A DNA stretch of 29,395 nucleotides. Source: Phlegmacium glaucopus (Eukaryota > Basidiomycota > Agaricomycetes > Agaricales > Cortinariaceae). The stretch is from the NCBI GenBank assembly GCA_015039465.1, contig MU130382.1, positions 212,612 to 242,006 on the forward strand. Reading direction: 5' to 3'. Under the pieces are notes generated by a model that was not told the origin of the DNA, did not search any database, and was given only the letters and a program-made list of their open reading frames with translations. Made by a program: the position numbers and the translations under genes. The stretch's first letter is position 1. Each line of letters begins with the position of its first letter. Positions 1 to 9,486 of this stretch are shown here, in pieces.

Positions 1-1061
1 AGTTGTAGTTGTAGTAGTTGTTGTAGTAGTTGTAGTTGTAGTAGTTGTAGTAGTAGTGTGAAACTGATAGTAGTAGTAACAGACGTAAAGAGGAAAAGGA
101 TAGAACAAAGAGGTTTTGTATAGAACACACTATTTTCTCGTATCATACGTTCTTGGTCAGTTTCAAAGGACCATGGTACGCAAAATTTTATCTGAGTTTT
201 GGTGGATCGGTTCTTAAATTAACAAGTGTACGGACGATTAAGGAATCTCTAAAATAGTAGTGTCGAAAAATGATTGAGTGGACACACAATTTACGAGAAA
301 AGTTTGTTCGGACAGGGAAACATAGTTGACATCCATAGTGGTTTAAACCCCGACTTGGTAGACATCCACGTCCTAATGTGGTACACGCTGTATCCAATAG
401 TAACGGTGATACCAAAGACATCACTATACTCAGGTGATATTTAGACGATCAGAAGAAGGTAAGGAGGGTCGAAGGTAACGAATATGTTCACGTGTTATGA
501 TCTGTACGAAATAGTTATGTATACATTAGACCGGTACTAAGGAGTGAACCTATTTGTGACCGGTTCTTCAACTCATATACACAACCACTGAGTCTGAATC
601 GTTTGAACCAGGTTCGTTAGTGACGTGGTGTTCCCCGTGTTTATCAAAGTTGTGTTATCTTTGCCAAACCTGATTTCATTAAGAAGTAAGCTACTAGTCT
701 ACATAGAAGAACTAGTACTCCAACATGTAGAGAAACCTATAACCTAACGGTTCCGTTTAAAAGAGGTCTAGAGTTGTACGCGGATTGAGGACTATTTAAG
801 AGTACTGATACCGAAACTTATATAAAAACGGTGAGACCAACTACAACGACTGTTCGAACTGAACCTAAATAGAAAACGGAACCTGTTAGTACTTGTGCTG
901 TAACTCGTGGTATAACTCAAAGTACTTTACCTGTTTTACGTGGAGGAGATCGTAACTAGTCTAGACTACACGTCGGTAGTATACGTGTTACACAACCGGG
1001 GTATTGTTAAGGTAGTTCATGTTGGTAAAATTGTCCACGTACTAGAAGAACTTAACTAAAA
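1..1061. other. Mirror-reversed (not complemented) block encoding KDZ transposase C-terminal part
   Basis: Neither strand gives a meaningful protein here. Reading the letters backwards from about 1060 to 1 without complementing gives an open frame of about 260 codons (1060 down to 281). Its protein shows MGPTHCAYDGC, GGAFCPFHETQYG, SGVRRMLRSGENLPWQ, RFYCVETICAPCGAVIAW, YICIDKACLVL, FIVDSYHYRNH, WCNPAP and KRAFNTQ. A 48-nt mirror intron follows (280 down to 233, GTGAGT to CAG). The next exon gives ACEQLNSWLGGFESILKRM and WFLHTMLFYHTRYVLE, then an acidic tail in the mirror of the (gtagtt) repeat at 1-58. The cysteine-rich order and the QLNSWLGGFE-FLHTM-YHT ending match the end of KDZ transposases and their CxC cysteine clusters, as known from the family. 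DNA replication or inversion cannot produce a reversal without complementation, so this is inferred to be an error or deliberate edit in the record. A frame change near position 60 separates the last exon from its tail. Confidence 0.92.
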
Positions 1062-1188
1062 TGATGTTGATGTTGATGATGATGATGCTGAGATTGATAT
1101 GGTTGGTGATGATGATAATGAGATGGATGTTGATGATGTTGATGGTGAGATTGACATGTATGTTAATGTTGATGTTAATGTTGATTAA
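1062..1188 (+). CDS. Acidic C-terminal tail of a KDZ transposase (3' end of gene)
   Basis: The forward reading frame is open from 1063 to the TAA at 1186-1188. It encodes an Asp/Val/Glu-rich tail (DVDVDDDDAEIDMVGDDDN, then EMDVDDVDGEIDMYVNVD). This polarity is normal, unlike the block before it. If the string 1-1061 is reversed in place, its last letters run into position 1062 in the same GATGTT-type repeat and in the same frame as the mirror (DDDVDDVDV) tail. The segment is therefore read as the true end of the same gene. Because the repeat is simple, the exact junction (1060-1062) cannot be fixed by eye. The upstream start lies outside the window. Confidence 0.6.
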
Positions 1189-1245
1189 CAAATATTTTAA
1201 ATATTTAAATACATAATAAAATAGTTACTCTATGTACATAAATAT

Positions 1246-1355
1246 ACTTGGAATTGACTTGGAATTGACTAGGAATTGACTCGGAATTGACTCGGAATTG
1301 ACTCGGAATTGACTAGGAATTGACTCGGAATTGACTAGGAATTGACTAGGAATTG
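1246..1355. repeat. 11-bp tandem repeat array (actNggaattg)
   Basis: About ten head-to-tail copies of an 11-bp unit, act(t/a/c)ggaattg, differ mainly at the fourth base. It lies about 60 bp past the KDZ stop codon. Related but looser units (cggaatgact, gctcggattccgctcgga) continue to 1420 and resume after the foldback element at 1862-1960. The array may be the subterminal repeat region of the KDZ element. That role is inference; the repetition is visible directly. Confidence 0.85.
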
Positions 1356-1420
1356 GTTATTTTTTTTCAAGTCGGAATATGCTCGGATTCCGCTCGGAAT
1401 GACTAGGAATGACTAGGAAT

Positions 1421-1861
1421 CACTGCAGGCACCAGGTGGTGTTTCCCATAGAAAAACTTATTTTTTAGACATGTCTTGTCATTTACAAATAAATTTTCTC
1501 ATGAAAACACAAAAAGCATTTCTGAAAGAAAAATTCTAAAAATATATGATGTGTTTCTCATGTGTTTCCCAAAGATAAATGTTATGTTTTTTAAAAGGTT
1601 TTCCTTTCAGAAACAGCAGGGAAACACCTATTCCACTCAGTGATTGGTGAAATAGGTATTTCCCTGCTGTTTCTGAAAGGAAAACCTTTACAAAAACATA
1701 ACATTTATCTATGGGAAACACATGAGAAACACCTGATGTATTTTTATAAATTTTCCTTCAGAGATTCTTTTTGTGTTTTCATGAGAAAAATTATTTGGAA
1801 ATGACAAAACATGTCTAAAAATAAGTTTTTCTAAGGGAAACACCACCCAGTGCCAGCAGTG
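1421..1861. mobile_element. 441-bp foldback MITE
   Basis: The left end (cactgcaggcaccaggtggtg) and right end (reverse complement cactgctggcactgggtggtg) pair, and pairing continues almost to the middle near 1640. The whole element is therefore one imperfect palindrome with arms of about 215 bp. It has no coding capacity. It is flanked by aatgactaggaat on the left and aatgactaggaac on the right. This may be a target duplication or just two units of the host repeat. The element sits inside the KDZ subterminal-type repeats, so it is younger than that array. The transposase family that moved it cannot be named from the ends. Confidence 0.88.
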
Positions 1862-1960
1862 AATGACTAGGAACCTCACATGTACCTTTTTTTAATTTTT
1901 TTACTCGGACTGAGGTCGGAATTTGGTCGGATTCCGCTCGGATCCGCTCGGAATGTGTGG
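1862..1960. repeat. Continuation of KDZ-linked ggaat/ctcgga repeats
   Basis: After the foldback element the sequence resumes with aatgactaggaa and then ctcgga-type units, including gtcggattccgctcgga. This echoes gctcggattccgctcgga at 1381-1398 on the other side. It supports insertion of the MITE into one pre-existing repeat region. From 1961 to 2221 no gene is supported. Confidence 0.6.
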
Positions 1961-2221
1961 GGGAAGGTAAAGTACTGGTGTGTCAATATAGTTTCTAGTG
2001 CATTTAGAGCACTTTTCTCAAAAAAAAAATTTTTGGTCAATAAAAGAGTCAATAATATATTGTCTTACAAACTAAAAACTGAGGATTGACTATCTACTTC
2101 CCCTCTATCATTCCCAGTTTTCAGAATACTGAAAAGTGGTCTGTGGTAGATATTGTTGAGCTCGGCATTGAAGGTATTTTCTGATTACATAAGTTAGCTG
2201 GTTCCTAATGACCCCTACCTT

Positions 2222-3268
2222 AGGTGGAGGCTTTTACCTAACACCTTTCTTCCCCTATCCTTTAGGTGGTTCAAGGACATATGTTCGAGGCCTTCCTGTC
2301 TGGCCGTGAAAGATGACATCAAGTCCACTAATTAGGCCCAGTAGTAGGAAGAGCTGAGCGCTCGGTTATTTCTGAAGCGCAATGGGTTTATTTAAGAGGT
2401 GAACAGGAAAATATGTTCTCGACGAACCTATTTGATACTATGTACCAACAATAAATAAAAAATACATATACCTGAAGTTGACGCCTTGTACGGACAAACA
2501 GTAATAACGGATGCCTTGAAGCAAGGGGGCACTGGGATCAAAAAAAAATACCCAGGGTCGATTTATTTTTTAAGCCAACTTTGGGTGGACTAACTGTCTT
2601 ATGTAATCAGGCACACATCTATATATGGCAATATGACATCATCCTATCCTCACCTCCATGCTCGCTTGCCTCCCCTTGCCTCAGAAGACACCTTGCAAGC
2701 AGTGCAAACCTAATTCTGGGGCTCTAACTCTAGGTATTAGAGGTGATACTAACATCTCAGGTAAGTAATGCAGCACAATCCTACTTGATAATGTGGTACT
2801 TACCCATTGAGTTTCACAGCCAGACTGATTACATTTGATTGTGCCACCTGATCAACCATCAAGTACCTGGGTGAAGGGATATTCAGTGCATTTCAAATTG
2901 CCTATAGATACTGGTTGTAAATAGTGTGATCACCCATAAAATATGAATATTACAGTCTTATCTACCTACACCAGACCTATGCTACTAGAGAAACTCATTT
3001 CTGCACATCTTATGCATGTAGTAAGGCCTTAATAGCTTCAAATTGATGTTTTAAACCCTTGTTCTGGTGAAGTCCTTTTTTTTTTTTGGGGCCTCTGGCT
3101 GGACTAACTAACCAGGTACTGGTCCAGCATTTCAATCCCGGTGCCCCCTTGCCTTGAAGCCATATTGACAGTCACATTCCTAGAGCCGCATATCACGATA
3201 TTCGCGGGAGGCGTGGCGTGGCGTGGCGTGGTTATAAACGCTTCGCAAAGGGTTTATAGACCAAGGAT
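2222..3268 (+). pseudogene. Partial duplicate of the glutathione transferase 3' end, split by a MITE
   Basis: Positions 2222-2521 and 3152 to about 3268 together match 5630 to about 6040. The matched parts are the end of intron 4, the last coding exon (WFKDICSRPS region), the 3' UTR and downstream flank. The copy lacks all upstream exons, so it makes no enzyme. In this copy the intron end has lost the eight bases caaattat relative to the intact gene, and the stop context differs (aattag against gcttag). A short (gcgtg)4 expansion is visible at 3211-3230 where the intact copy has a single diverged unit. The copy lies in direct orientation about 3 kb upstream of the intact gene. A 630-bp element interrupts it at 2522-3151. 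Confidence 0.9.
2522..3151. mobile_element. 630-bp non-autonomous hAT-like element (MITE)
   Basis: The terminal inverted repeats are about 17 bp with one mismatch: caagggggcactgggat at the left, and the reverse complement of atcccggtgcccccttg at the right. The 8-bp duplication ccttgaag flanks it at 2514-2521 and 3152-3159. The paralogous site downstream of the intact glutathione transferase (about 5927-5940, atgccttgaagccat) has a single copy of that 8-mer and no insert, so it is a natural empty site. An 8-bp target duplication with a CA-starting inverted repeat is typical of hAT elements. The interior has no transposase frame. Family assignment is inference from ends and duplication length. 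Confidence 0.88.
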
Positions 3269-3328
3269 GACTGTACAATCACGGAAAATATCCATGCTAG
3301 GGGGTCGACATGCGATTCAATATGATTA

Positions 3329-4128
3329 TTATCTTGTGAGTAATACCTCTCCACCTGCCTCGGTGATAATCATCGTATGTCACTTCGAGCGCGATTCTAC
3401 TCAAAAAATTAATCAGCTGAAACATGAAAATTTGAATATGCGATTACTTCTGTCGATGTTGTCCATCCATCTGGGAAATCCGTCCTTTAGGATTAGGCTC
3501 CTTCGGTAATGGCAGGGTAAAAATCTTTGGGCGTACAGTCAAATGTTGCTCGGGAGATAGCAAATTCACCGTCTCATTTGTAAAACAATGTCCTGGTTCT
3601 ATCGTACCCGGCTCATCATTTACTACAAATACAGATTTTTCAATTGTATTTCCCGACTAGGCAGAGATGGCGTATGATGATCGAGAATCCAAGGTTTAGC
3701 GTGGAAGATAGTTCCTATGCTATGGTCAGTAAACGGAAAACCAGAATAAAGCAGAGGAGATGGGTATGGCTGAATGACTGATAAAATTATGAATAGAAGT
3801 GTCTACGACGTACGTTGTTACTCCAACTGGCCAAACGTACTTGAAGTCAGTTTCGGTTACAAAATAATTCTTCAACCCTTTCAACTTTGGAGCGCCTCGA
3901 ACGTACGCACGTACCTTCGTCTGAGTGCTGGCGAACCTCTCTGACTTTCTTTGCCAATAACGAATCACGAATCTTCAATTCCCCTCCGAGTTTAATTTTC
4001 CCGTTATTTTGTAGAGGAATTCTATAGGTGAAGCTGCGCTGCTACGCGCGTGGGGAGGTTTAACGATATGGCCTGGTACGACTCGAGATTGTATGTGACG
4101 TACGCTGAGAACCAAGGGTTCAGCTGGG
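3329..4128 (-). pseudogene. Decayed type-I methionine aminopeptidase, catalytic core partly deleted
   Basis: Fragments in the right order but in different frames spell a MetAP. They are VVPGHIVKPPHA (about 4080), GKIKLGGELKIRDSLLAKKV (about 3990), VWPVGVTT (about 3830), IHNFISHSA then YPSPLLYSGFP (about 3780-3740), DHSIGTIFHAKPWILDHH (about 3720), NDEPGTIEPGHCFTNE (about 3600), NPKG, PDGWTTSTE (about 3460), and IITEAGGEVLLTR with stop at 3329-3331. In the family, YPSPL..FPKS is followed by about 120 residues holding two metal-binding Asp before GHG(I/V)G. Here FP runs straight into DHSIG, so that block is deleted. Several one-base shifts, the Gly-to-Ser change in GHGIG and the altered FTIEP motif confirm decay. 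It ends 5' at about 4128, and its promoter is not recognisable. MetAPs remove initiator methionine; this copy cannot. Confidence 0.85.
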
Positions 4129-4759
4129 GGGATGAGTCATGACGTTATGTGAGCCAAAGAACTGCTGTTCTACGCTGAGGAATCAATTCAGATTCGCACA
4201 GTCACTTAGTAAGGAGCTGTCAAAGTATTCGGAGGTTGATGGTGAACTTCTGAGTCAACACTGACCATGTGTGAGAGGATCAGATCTTGATTCTTATATC
4301 TGACTCCCCGGGCCTGATTGACTGCGAATGGCCCTGGCATTTTCATTTAGCTCGGACGCGGGGGCGCAGCCTAATCATTAAGCTAGCTTTGTATTCTAGG
4401 TATGTATTAGTAAATGCGCAGTTCATAGTATTCTAGCTATAATTCTTACAGTTGCTGGTGACCATCCATCCTCTGATATTTCATGAATTCTATGAGGGAA
4501 TGGGTAGTTCTGCACTAACCTACAACCTTCACAGCTCTCAAAAAGATGTTTGGCGATGGATCATAAATTAATCGGCGATCAACCGGCAGGTGAGTCAGTC
4601 CCGCTTTCCCTTGATGGCCAATGCCAAGGCCAATGCTTACATTTATCTCGCAGACAATAGATTGTACGACGCGTCATCGATTGATCATCGATCATCGATG
4701 AGATTCAACCTGCCCTTGGATCGGATGCCCCATATTACCCGGAGTTCATTACAAGAAGG
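4129..4759. other. Intergenic region between broken MetAP and glutathione transferase
   Basis: No coding region, tRNA or clear repeat is seen. It should hold the upstream control region of the glutathione transferase. A long open frame starting at 4590 runs into exon 1, but it begins far upstream of the TATA element and is not used as the start. Confidence 0.5.
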
Positions 4760-4767
4760 TATAAATA
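4760..4767 (+). promoter_or_regulatory. TATA box of the glutathione transferase gene
   Basis: A perfect tataaata lies 63 bp upstream of the chosen ATG (4830) and in the right orientation. It supports a short 5' UTR and argues against the upstream start at 4590. Confidence 0.6.
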
Positions 4768-4829
4768 CAGGTGTGTGTTATAACTCTCTAGTCTTCCCCA
4801 TACACCTTTCACTCTCAAGCAACGTTAAC

Positions 4830-5754
4830 ATGGTTTTCAAGCTTTACGGTATACCTCAGTCACCATTTGTTCGCCTAGTGGCAGCAGTTTTGCTCGAAAA
4901 GAAAGTGCCTTTTGAGCTAGTCCTGGTCGATTACGCCAACCTCGAACACAAATCACCTGAATACCTCACTAAACATCCCTTTGGTCAAGTTCCTTACATT
5001 GTACGTTATCATTATATTTTGCGAGTACAACTCTGATTCACTCAACGTGCTTTCCTCCCTTTTTTTTGATCAGGACGATGACGGCTTCATCCTCTACGAA
5101 AGCAAAGCCATCTGTTATTATATTGCGTCCAAGTACCCTAACCAAGGGACACCGTTACTCCCAACTGGGCTCGAAGCCAATGCGCTCTTCCAGCAGGCTG
5201 TATGTGTAGAAGCATCGCATTTCCACCCACATGTCTGGGCAGCTGGAGCAGAAATATTTTTCAAACGGTAAGCTCTTTCGTTTTATAAGCCACGCCGTTG
5301 CACACCCCGCTTACAATGTTTGTTCTTCTACCAGGCGTGAAGGCTTGACTCCCGACCAAGCCGTTTTCGAGAAGCATATTGCCGACTTGAGTGGCAAGTT
5401 GGATGTGTATGACAAGATTTTGAGTAAACAAAAGTATCTCGTAGGAGATGTAAGACTTTCATTTCCCGGCAGATAACATGAACCTTCTTTTATAACACCT
5501 TTTTTTCTTCTAGGAAATTACGCTTGCCGACCTGTATCACATCCCTATAGGATCTCTGCTTAAGGGAGTAGGTAGTGACATCATGGAGTCGAAACCGAAT
5601 GTCGACAGGTAAGATTTTGTACTTATAATGCAGGTGGAGGCTTTTACCTGACGTTTTTCTTCCCCTATCCTTTACAAATTATAGGTGGTTCAAGGACATA
5701 TGTTCGAGGCCTTCCTGGCTGGCCGTGAAAGATGACATCAAGTCCACTGCTTAG
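4830..5754 (+). CDS. Glutathione S-transferase, fungal phi-like (GSTF) class
   Basis: Exons are 4830-5000, 5074-5267, 5335-5449, 5514-5608 and 5685-5754, joined by four GT-AG introns of 64-76 nt. They give 214 residues, the usual cytosolic GST length. The thioredoxin-like N-terminal domain starts MVFKLYGIPQSPFVR. The SPFVR motif places the candidate catalytic Ser at residue 11, as in phi-type enzymes. FGQVPYI (residues 51-57) and DDDGFILYESKAICYYIA carry the cis-Pro and the glutathione gamma-Glu (E-S) contacts. The alpha-helical domain includes EITLADLYHIPIG (about 161) and ends near SRPSWLAVKDD. The enzyme conjugates glutathione to electrophiles or peroxides in the cytosol. The ATG at 4830 is chosen because homologues start at MVxKLYG and a TATA box lies just upstream. 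The 3' end of this gene is duplicated upstream at 2222-3268. Class assignment is from memory of family motifs. Confidence 0.94.
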
Positions 5755-6425
5755 ACACAGTAGTAGGAAGAGCTAAGCGCTCGGTTGTTTCTGAAACACA
5801 ATAGGTCTATTAAAAGGGTGAACAGGAGAGTTAAAAATATGTTTTCGACGAATCTATTTCAATAAAGAAAACACATGTACATGAAGTTGACGCCTTGTAT
5901 GGACAGAATAATACAAACAAAAAATGAATGCCTTGAAGCCATTTTGACATTAATATTCACATTCCTAGGCCTGTATATGAAGATATTCGCAGGAGCCGTG
6001 GCATGGTTATAAACTTCGCAAAGGGCTCATATAAATACCATTTCCAAGGATACATGCCACTGTGGTCACTTGTGGTGGCAGTCAAGCATGTGGAGCAACG
6101 AGAAACAGATCATATCCTTATCTACAATACCTGACTCCCTGATGTTGCTCTTCTCGTCACAAGCCTGAGAGTCCTATCGTACCAGGGAAGAGACGGCCCG
6201 GGCCCCAGTAGTGGTGGTAGAGAACGATGACAATCAATGCGGAGATGCAGCCTGGCGTCTTGTGGTCTATAAATACCACTGAGGCATATTCCTTATGACA
6301 TGTAAGTCTTCATTGTGAAAGTTGCTACCTAAATACTACACATTAAAGCTACAAGAAAAACTAACTATACAACGCTTGTACCAACGGTAAGTAGTAAAAA
6401 TAGTAAGCAAGGTCCCCATTCTAAA
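5755..6425. other. 3' UTR and intergenic region after glutathione transferase
   Basis: A polyadenylation-type aataaa lies at 5861-5866, 107 nt past the stop. The stretch to about 6040 is the part shared with the upstream duplicate. Beyond it (6040-6425) no gene is supported. Two tataaatacc motifs (about 6033 and 6270) occur without a gene start after them on the + strand. The convergent kinase gene ends at 6426. Confidence 0.6.
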
Positions 6426-8029
6426 TCAGCCCAACCTCGCCTTCTTTCTCGTAGGAGCATGCCCATTCCCACCAGATGCTTGTCCACCATACGGACCACC
6501 ACCGCTAACGCTTGCAAAACTCGCTGAACTTCCCGGCTTAGAATGAGACTGGGCGAATGTAATACCCACATGGCCATGATTTCCTTGATGAGAGTTGTTC
6601 TGCGGGAGAGGCATCATTGAAGGAGCTTCGTCTTGAGTGATTCTACGAAATGGGGGTATTTGGTGTGGGGTAACCGTTTGGAATGCACTGGGGTGAGGGA
6701 TAATTAATACATGTTTTCGTCGAAAATCAAGAAAGACGTACTCCCATGTAGGCTTAGGGTCTTCGTGGAACCACTTGTGCTGGAGAGCTTCTTTAGCTGT
6801 TAATCTGCTCTCCGGATCGTATGTAAAGAGTTGTTTGAGGAGATCGTAACCGAGTGGGGAACGAATCCTCGATTGGCACCAATCGGATAGACGATTTGTA
6901 AATCTAGACAGAGACAAAAAAACATTGAACCTAACCGTTTGAACATGAAAATGGAGAAGATTGAACTTACAAGTCAAGACGTTTCATATTCTGATATTCA
7001 GGCATATCAAGCAGCCCAGGCCAATCTTTTTCTGTCATTAAACTCTTTCAGACATATATTAGAAACAAATTCAATTGAAAAAAACTCACCGTCAGGCGTG
7101 CCAATTACTTCGAAAATCTTGAGCAACTGGTCTCGTTGAAACGGTACATTCTTTTTCGAATCCAACTTGGCTTCCTCGCCCTTGAAAATTGGTCTCAAAC
7201 TCGCCAGTTCAGCCATCACACAACCAACAGCCCAACAATCGATAGCCTTGGAGTAATGTTTAGCACCCAGCAGAAGCTCAGGCGCACGATACCAGATGGT
7301 TACTACCACTTTGTCTCCCGCGAAAAGAGGCTGAAGGGGTTCATAAATAAGTCTAGCGAGACCTAAATCACCGATTTTAATGACCCCATCGGAAGTAATT
7401 AGGATATTGGCGGGTTTGAGATCACGATGTAAGATATGTGCTGAATGTAAGTAGATGAGGCCATTGAGAAGCTGGTAGATCAGAGATTTGAGTACAGCTG
7501 TCGATATAGGTGCACGCAATGTTTGAGAATGGTGGTGGATGACTTGCTTTATAGAAAAAGGTATGAGACCAGTCAAGAAAAAATGATAGGAACCACTAGG
7601 GCGTACAAGAAAGTCGTGCTCAGCATATTCAAACACCATATAGATGGACTTGTCTTCCAAAATCACTTCTTTCAGAGCAACGATATTCTCATGATCTATT
7701 TCCTTGTTCAACTGCATCGATTTGCATGAGTTTCCAATCATACTGACAAGCCATTATACACGCACCGCAATTTCTCGAATCGCACTCTGACTGATCCCAG
7801 TGTATGTGGTCACATCTCCTTCTTTGTCTGGTTTGAACTTCTTGATTGCGTGTATAGTACCATCACCCTCCAGGCTTTGTGCCTTGTACACACGCCCATA
7901 AGTCCCGGAGGAGATGAAGCCAAGTATATTGTACTTTGAAAGAACGGAACCATGGCTTTCATCCCGTTTGTCACGATACAGGCGCATTGGGTCATGTTGT
8001 AATACGCTGGTCGTCCATTCGTCTAGCAT
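6426..8029 (-). CDS. SSN3: Cyclin-dependent kinase 8 (Mediator kinase, Ssn3/Srb10)
   Basis: Exons are 8029-7766, 7711-7607, 7546-7090, 7031-6971 and 6903-6426, with introns of 54-67 nt. They give 454 residues. Landmarks are the Gly-loop [14 protein letters not shown] (37-50), the lysine in HAIKKF (about 63), [12 protein letters not shown] (alpha-C), [20 protein letters not shown], the catalytic loop [10 protein letters not shown] (Asp165), DLGLAR (Asp183), and [39 protein letters not shown] is an insert typical of Cdk8/Ssn3 rather than cell-cycle CDKs. After the kinase domain comes [14 protein letters not shown], then a Ser/Gly/Asn/Gln-rich tail ending in a basic patch (TRKKARLG). With cyclin C (Ssn8) it phosphorylates RNA polymerase II CTD and transcription factors as part of the Mediator kinase module in the nucleus. 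The ATG at 8027-8029 is used; a GTG just before it is not. All catalytic residues are present, so it is probably functional. Confidence 0.95.
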
Positions 8030-9480
8030 CACGAAGAGTGAAAGACAGGGCTGAGACGATACTCAGGTCATACTAAAGATGTCATGTCTTCGTTACAAAT
8101 TTAAAATAAAAGGTTCAATACTTACTGACGCTTTTTACTGACCGTGTGAATCTTCAAAGTCGAGCCAATTGTCACGTCACACATGGCGTTCCAGCGCCAA
8201 AATGTCACGTCACAAATGCTCTGGTCAGACCAAGTGTCACGCAAGCTATTCTTTCACAGGATTTTTGCCCTTGGGCAATATTTAGAGACAGGAGAGGTGT
8301 ATTAGCATACATTAATCCTGTAGGTCAAATAAATTATCCTTTAATCTTCGAGAGTATGGAGAATGAGATTTGACACTTTCGACAAGCTCAAAGTCCGAGG
8401 ATTGGGAATTTGCGATCGCCGAAGTGAACGGGGAAAAATGGAATTGTCCATCCTTCGAACAACCCGGAACATTCAAAGAATCTCCCATTTTCGAAACATG
8501 ATCAAAACATGATAGCCAAAATCTCTTGATCCTGCCTGTTGGTTCGTGGTCACGCTCGACCTTGGTCCGTTTGCTCGCCTCAGGACCATTTGCTCGTGTC
8601 ACGCTGTCACTCCGGGTTGCTCGAATTTGTGCGTCTACCAAGCGTCGTAGTACAGTACTTACAGTCGAGGACAAACAAAGTCAACAAAAATATTTGACTG
8701 TAGATCTACGAGCCACAATATGATATATGGCCCTTTTTATCATGGGAACATCATAATAGGTACCATTTGAGTAGATTTTTTCAGAGCCGATTTCCCTCAA
8801 ATTGAGGTACAAAAAATTCTACTCTCAAATTCCTGGAAAATCACAAAAAATAGTGCAATCAACATTTTTCAAGCCAAGTATGATTCCGAAAAAAGAAAAA
8901 TATTCCAATGCCTGAGTCGATTTACTCGACGCAAGTGAGCTCTGAACTTCACTGGCAGGAGCTGTTTGGTCAAGTCAAGAGAAGTGGAGGAATCTCCAAA
9001 CTTCAGGCTCAATCTCTCCATTTACTCGCAAAACATTATGGCCTGAAGGCTGACACGAGTAACACCTTCATCAAGATCATCGTCGTTGTCATCGGAATCG
9101 GAATCGGAATCATCCACCTCGATTACTTCCTCAGCATCCCTAATTTCATTTCGTAACAAGTGACACAATTTCAGCCTCTGGATCAGGCTCTACAATAAAA
9201 TGCTCAGACAGTGTCACTGATATTTATCAATCCACTATAACTTATTCGGGCTACCCTTTGTTCTCAACTACGAAAATTTGACAAAAAGTTCGAAAAAATG
9301 CCTATAAAAATGAATCTGATAGTGCATAATTGGCTCAATTGACTTATTCATTATGCGTTATGCGTTATGCACAAATTTCCTCGCAAACCACAGTGGTTTT
9401 CAGAAATTTCCATGCGTTATGAGCTAATCAACTGTATTGTTTTGCACTCTAGCCTCTAATGTGACAATGACATGGTTATC
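8030..9480. other. Intergenic region upstream of the CDK8 gene
   Basis: This should include the kinase promoter near 8040-8160. Two copies of tgtcacgtcaca (8170-8181, 8203-8214) flank a small inverted repeat (ggcgttccagcgcc). A tandem gcgttatg occurs at 9354-9372. An open frame on the minus strand (8312-8674) gives no recognisable protein and is not called. The stretch 8700-8900 is AT-rich and featureless. Much of this is probably decayed transposon, given the two remnants listed next. Confidence 0.4.
9031..9175 (-). pseudogene. Short coding remnant with acidic Ser-Asp run
   Basis: The minus strand reads LRNEIRDAEEVIEVDDSD, then a run of Ser/Asp, then DEGVTRVSLQ and a stop near 9030. The even use of acidic codons looks like a real protein end rather than noise, but no family is recognised. 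It lies 3' of the transposase start at 9487-9645 on the same strand, so it could be the far end of the same decayed element. This is low-confidence inference. Confidence 0.25.
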
Positions 9481-9486
9481 ACTTTC

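Noticed and set aside
1..1061. Ordinary inversion, or a novel gene on either strand (for example the 188-424 minus frame)
   Set aside because: An inversion keeps antiparallel complementarity and would be readable as the reverse complement. Only the uncomplemented reversal is coding.
3141..3509. 122-codon + strand frame
   Set aside because: It spans the MITE end, the transferase duplicate and the antisense of the MetAP relic, so it is a shadow.
4590..5036. Longer N-terminus for the glutathione transferase
   Set aside because: The extension starts upstream of a good TATA box, has no domain, and the family starts at MVFKLYG. The same frame also runs into intron 1.
8312..8674. 120-codon minus-strand frame upstream of the kinase
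   Set aside because: There is no recognisable motif, no splice support and no neighbour logic.
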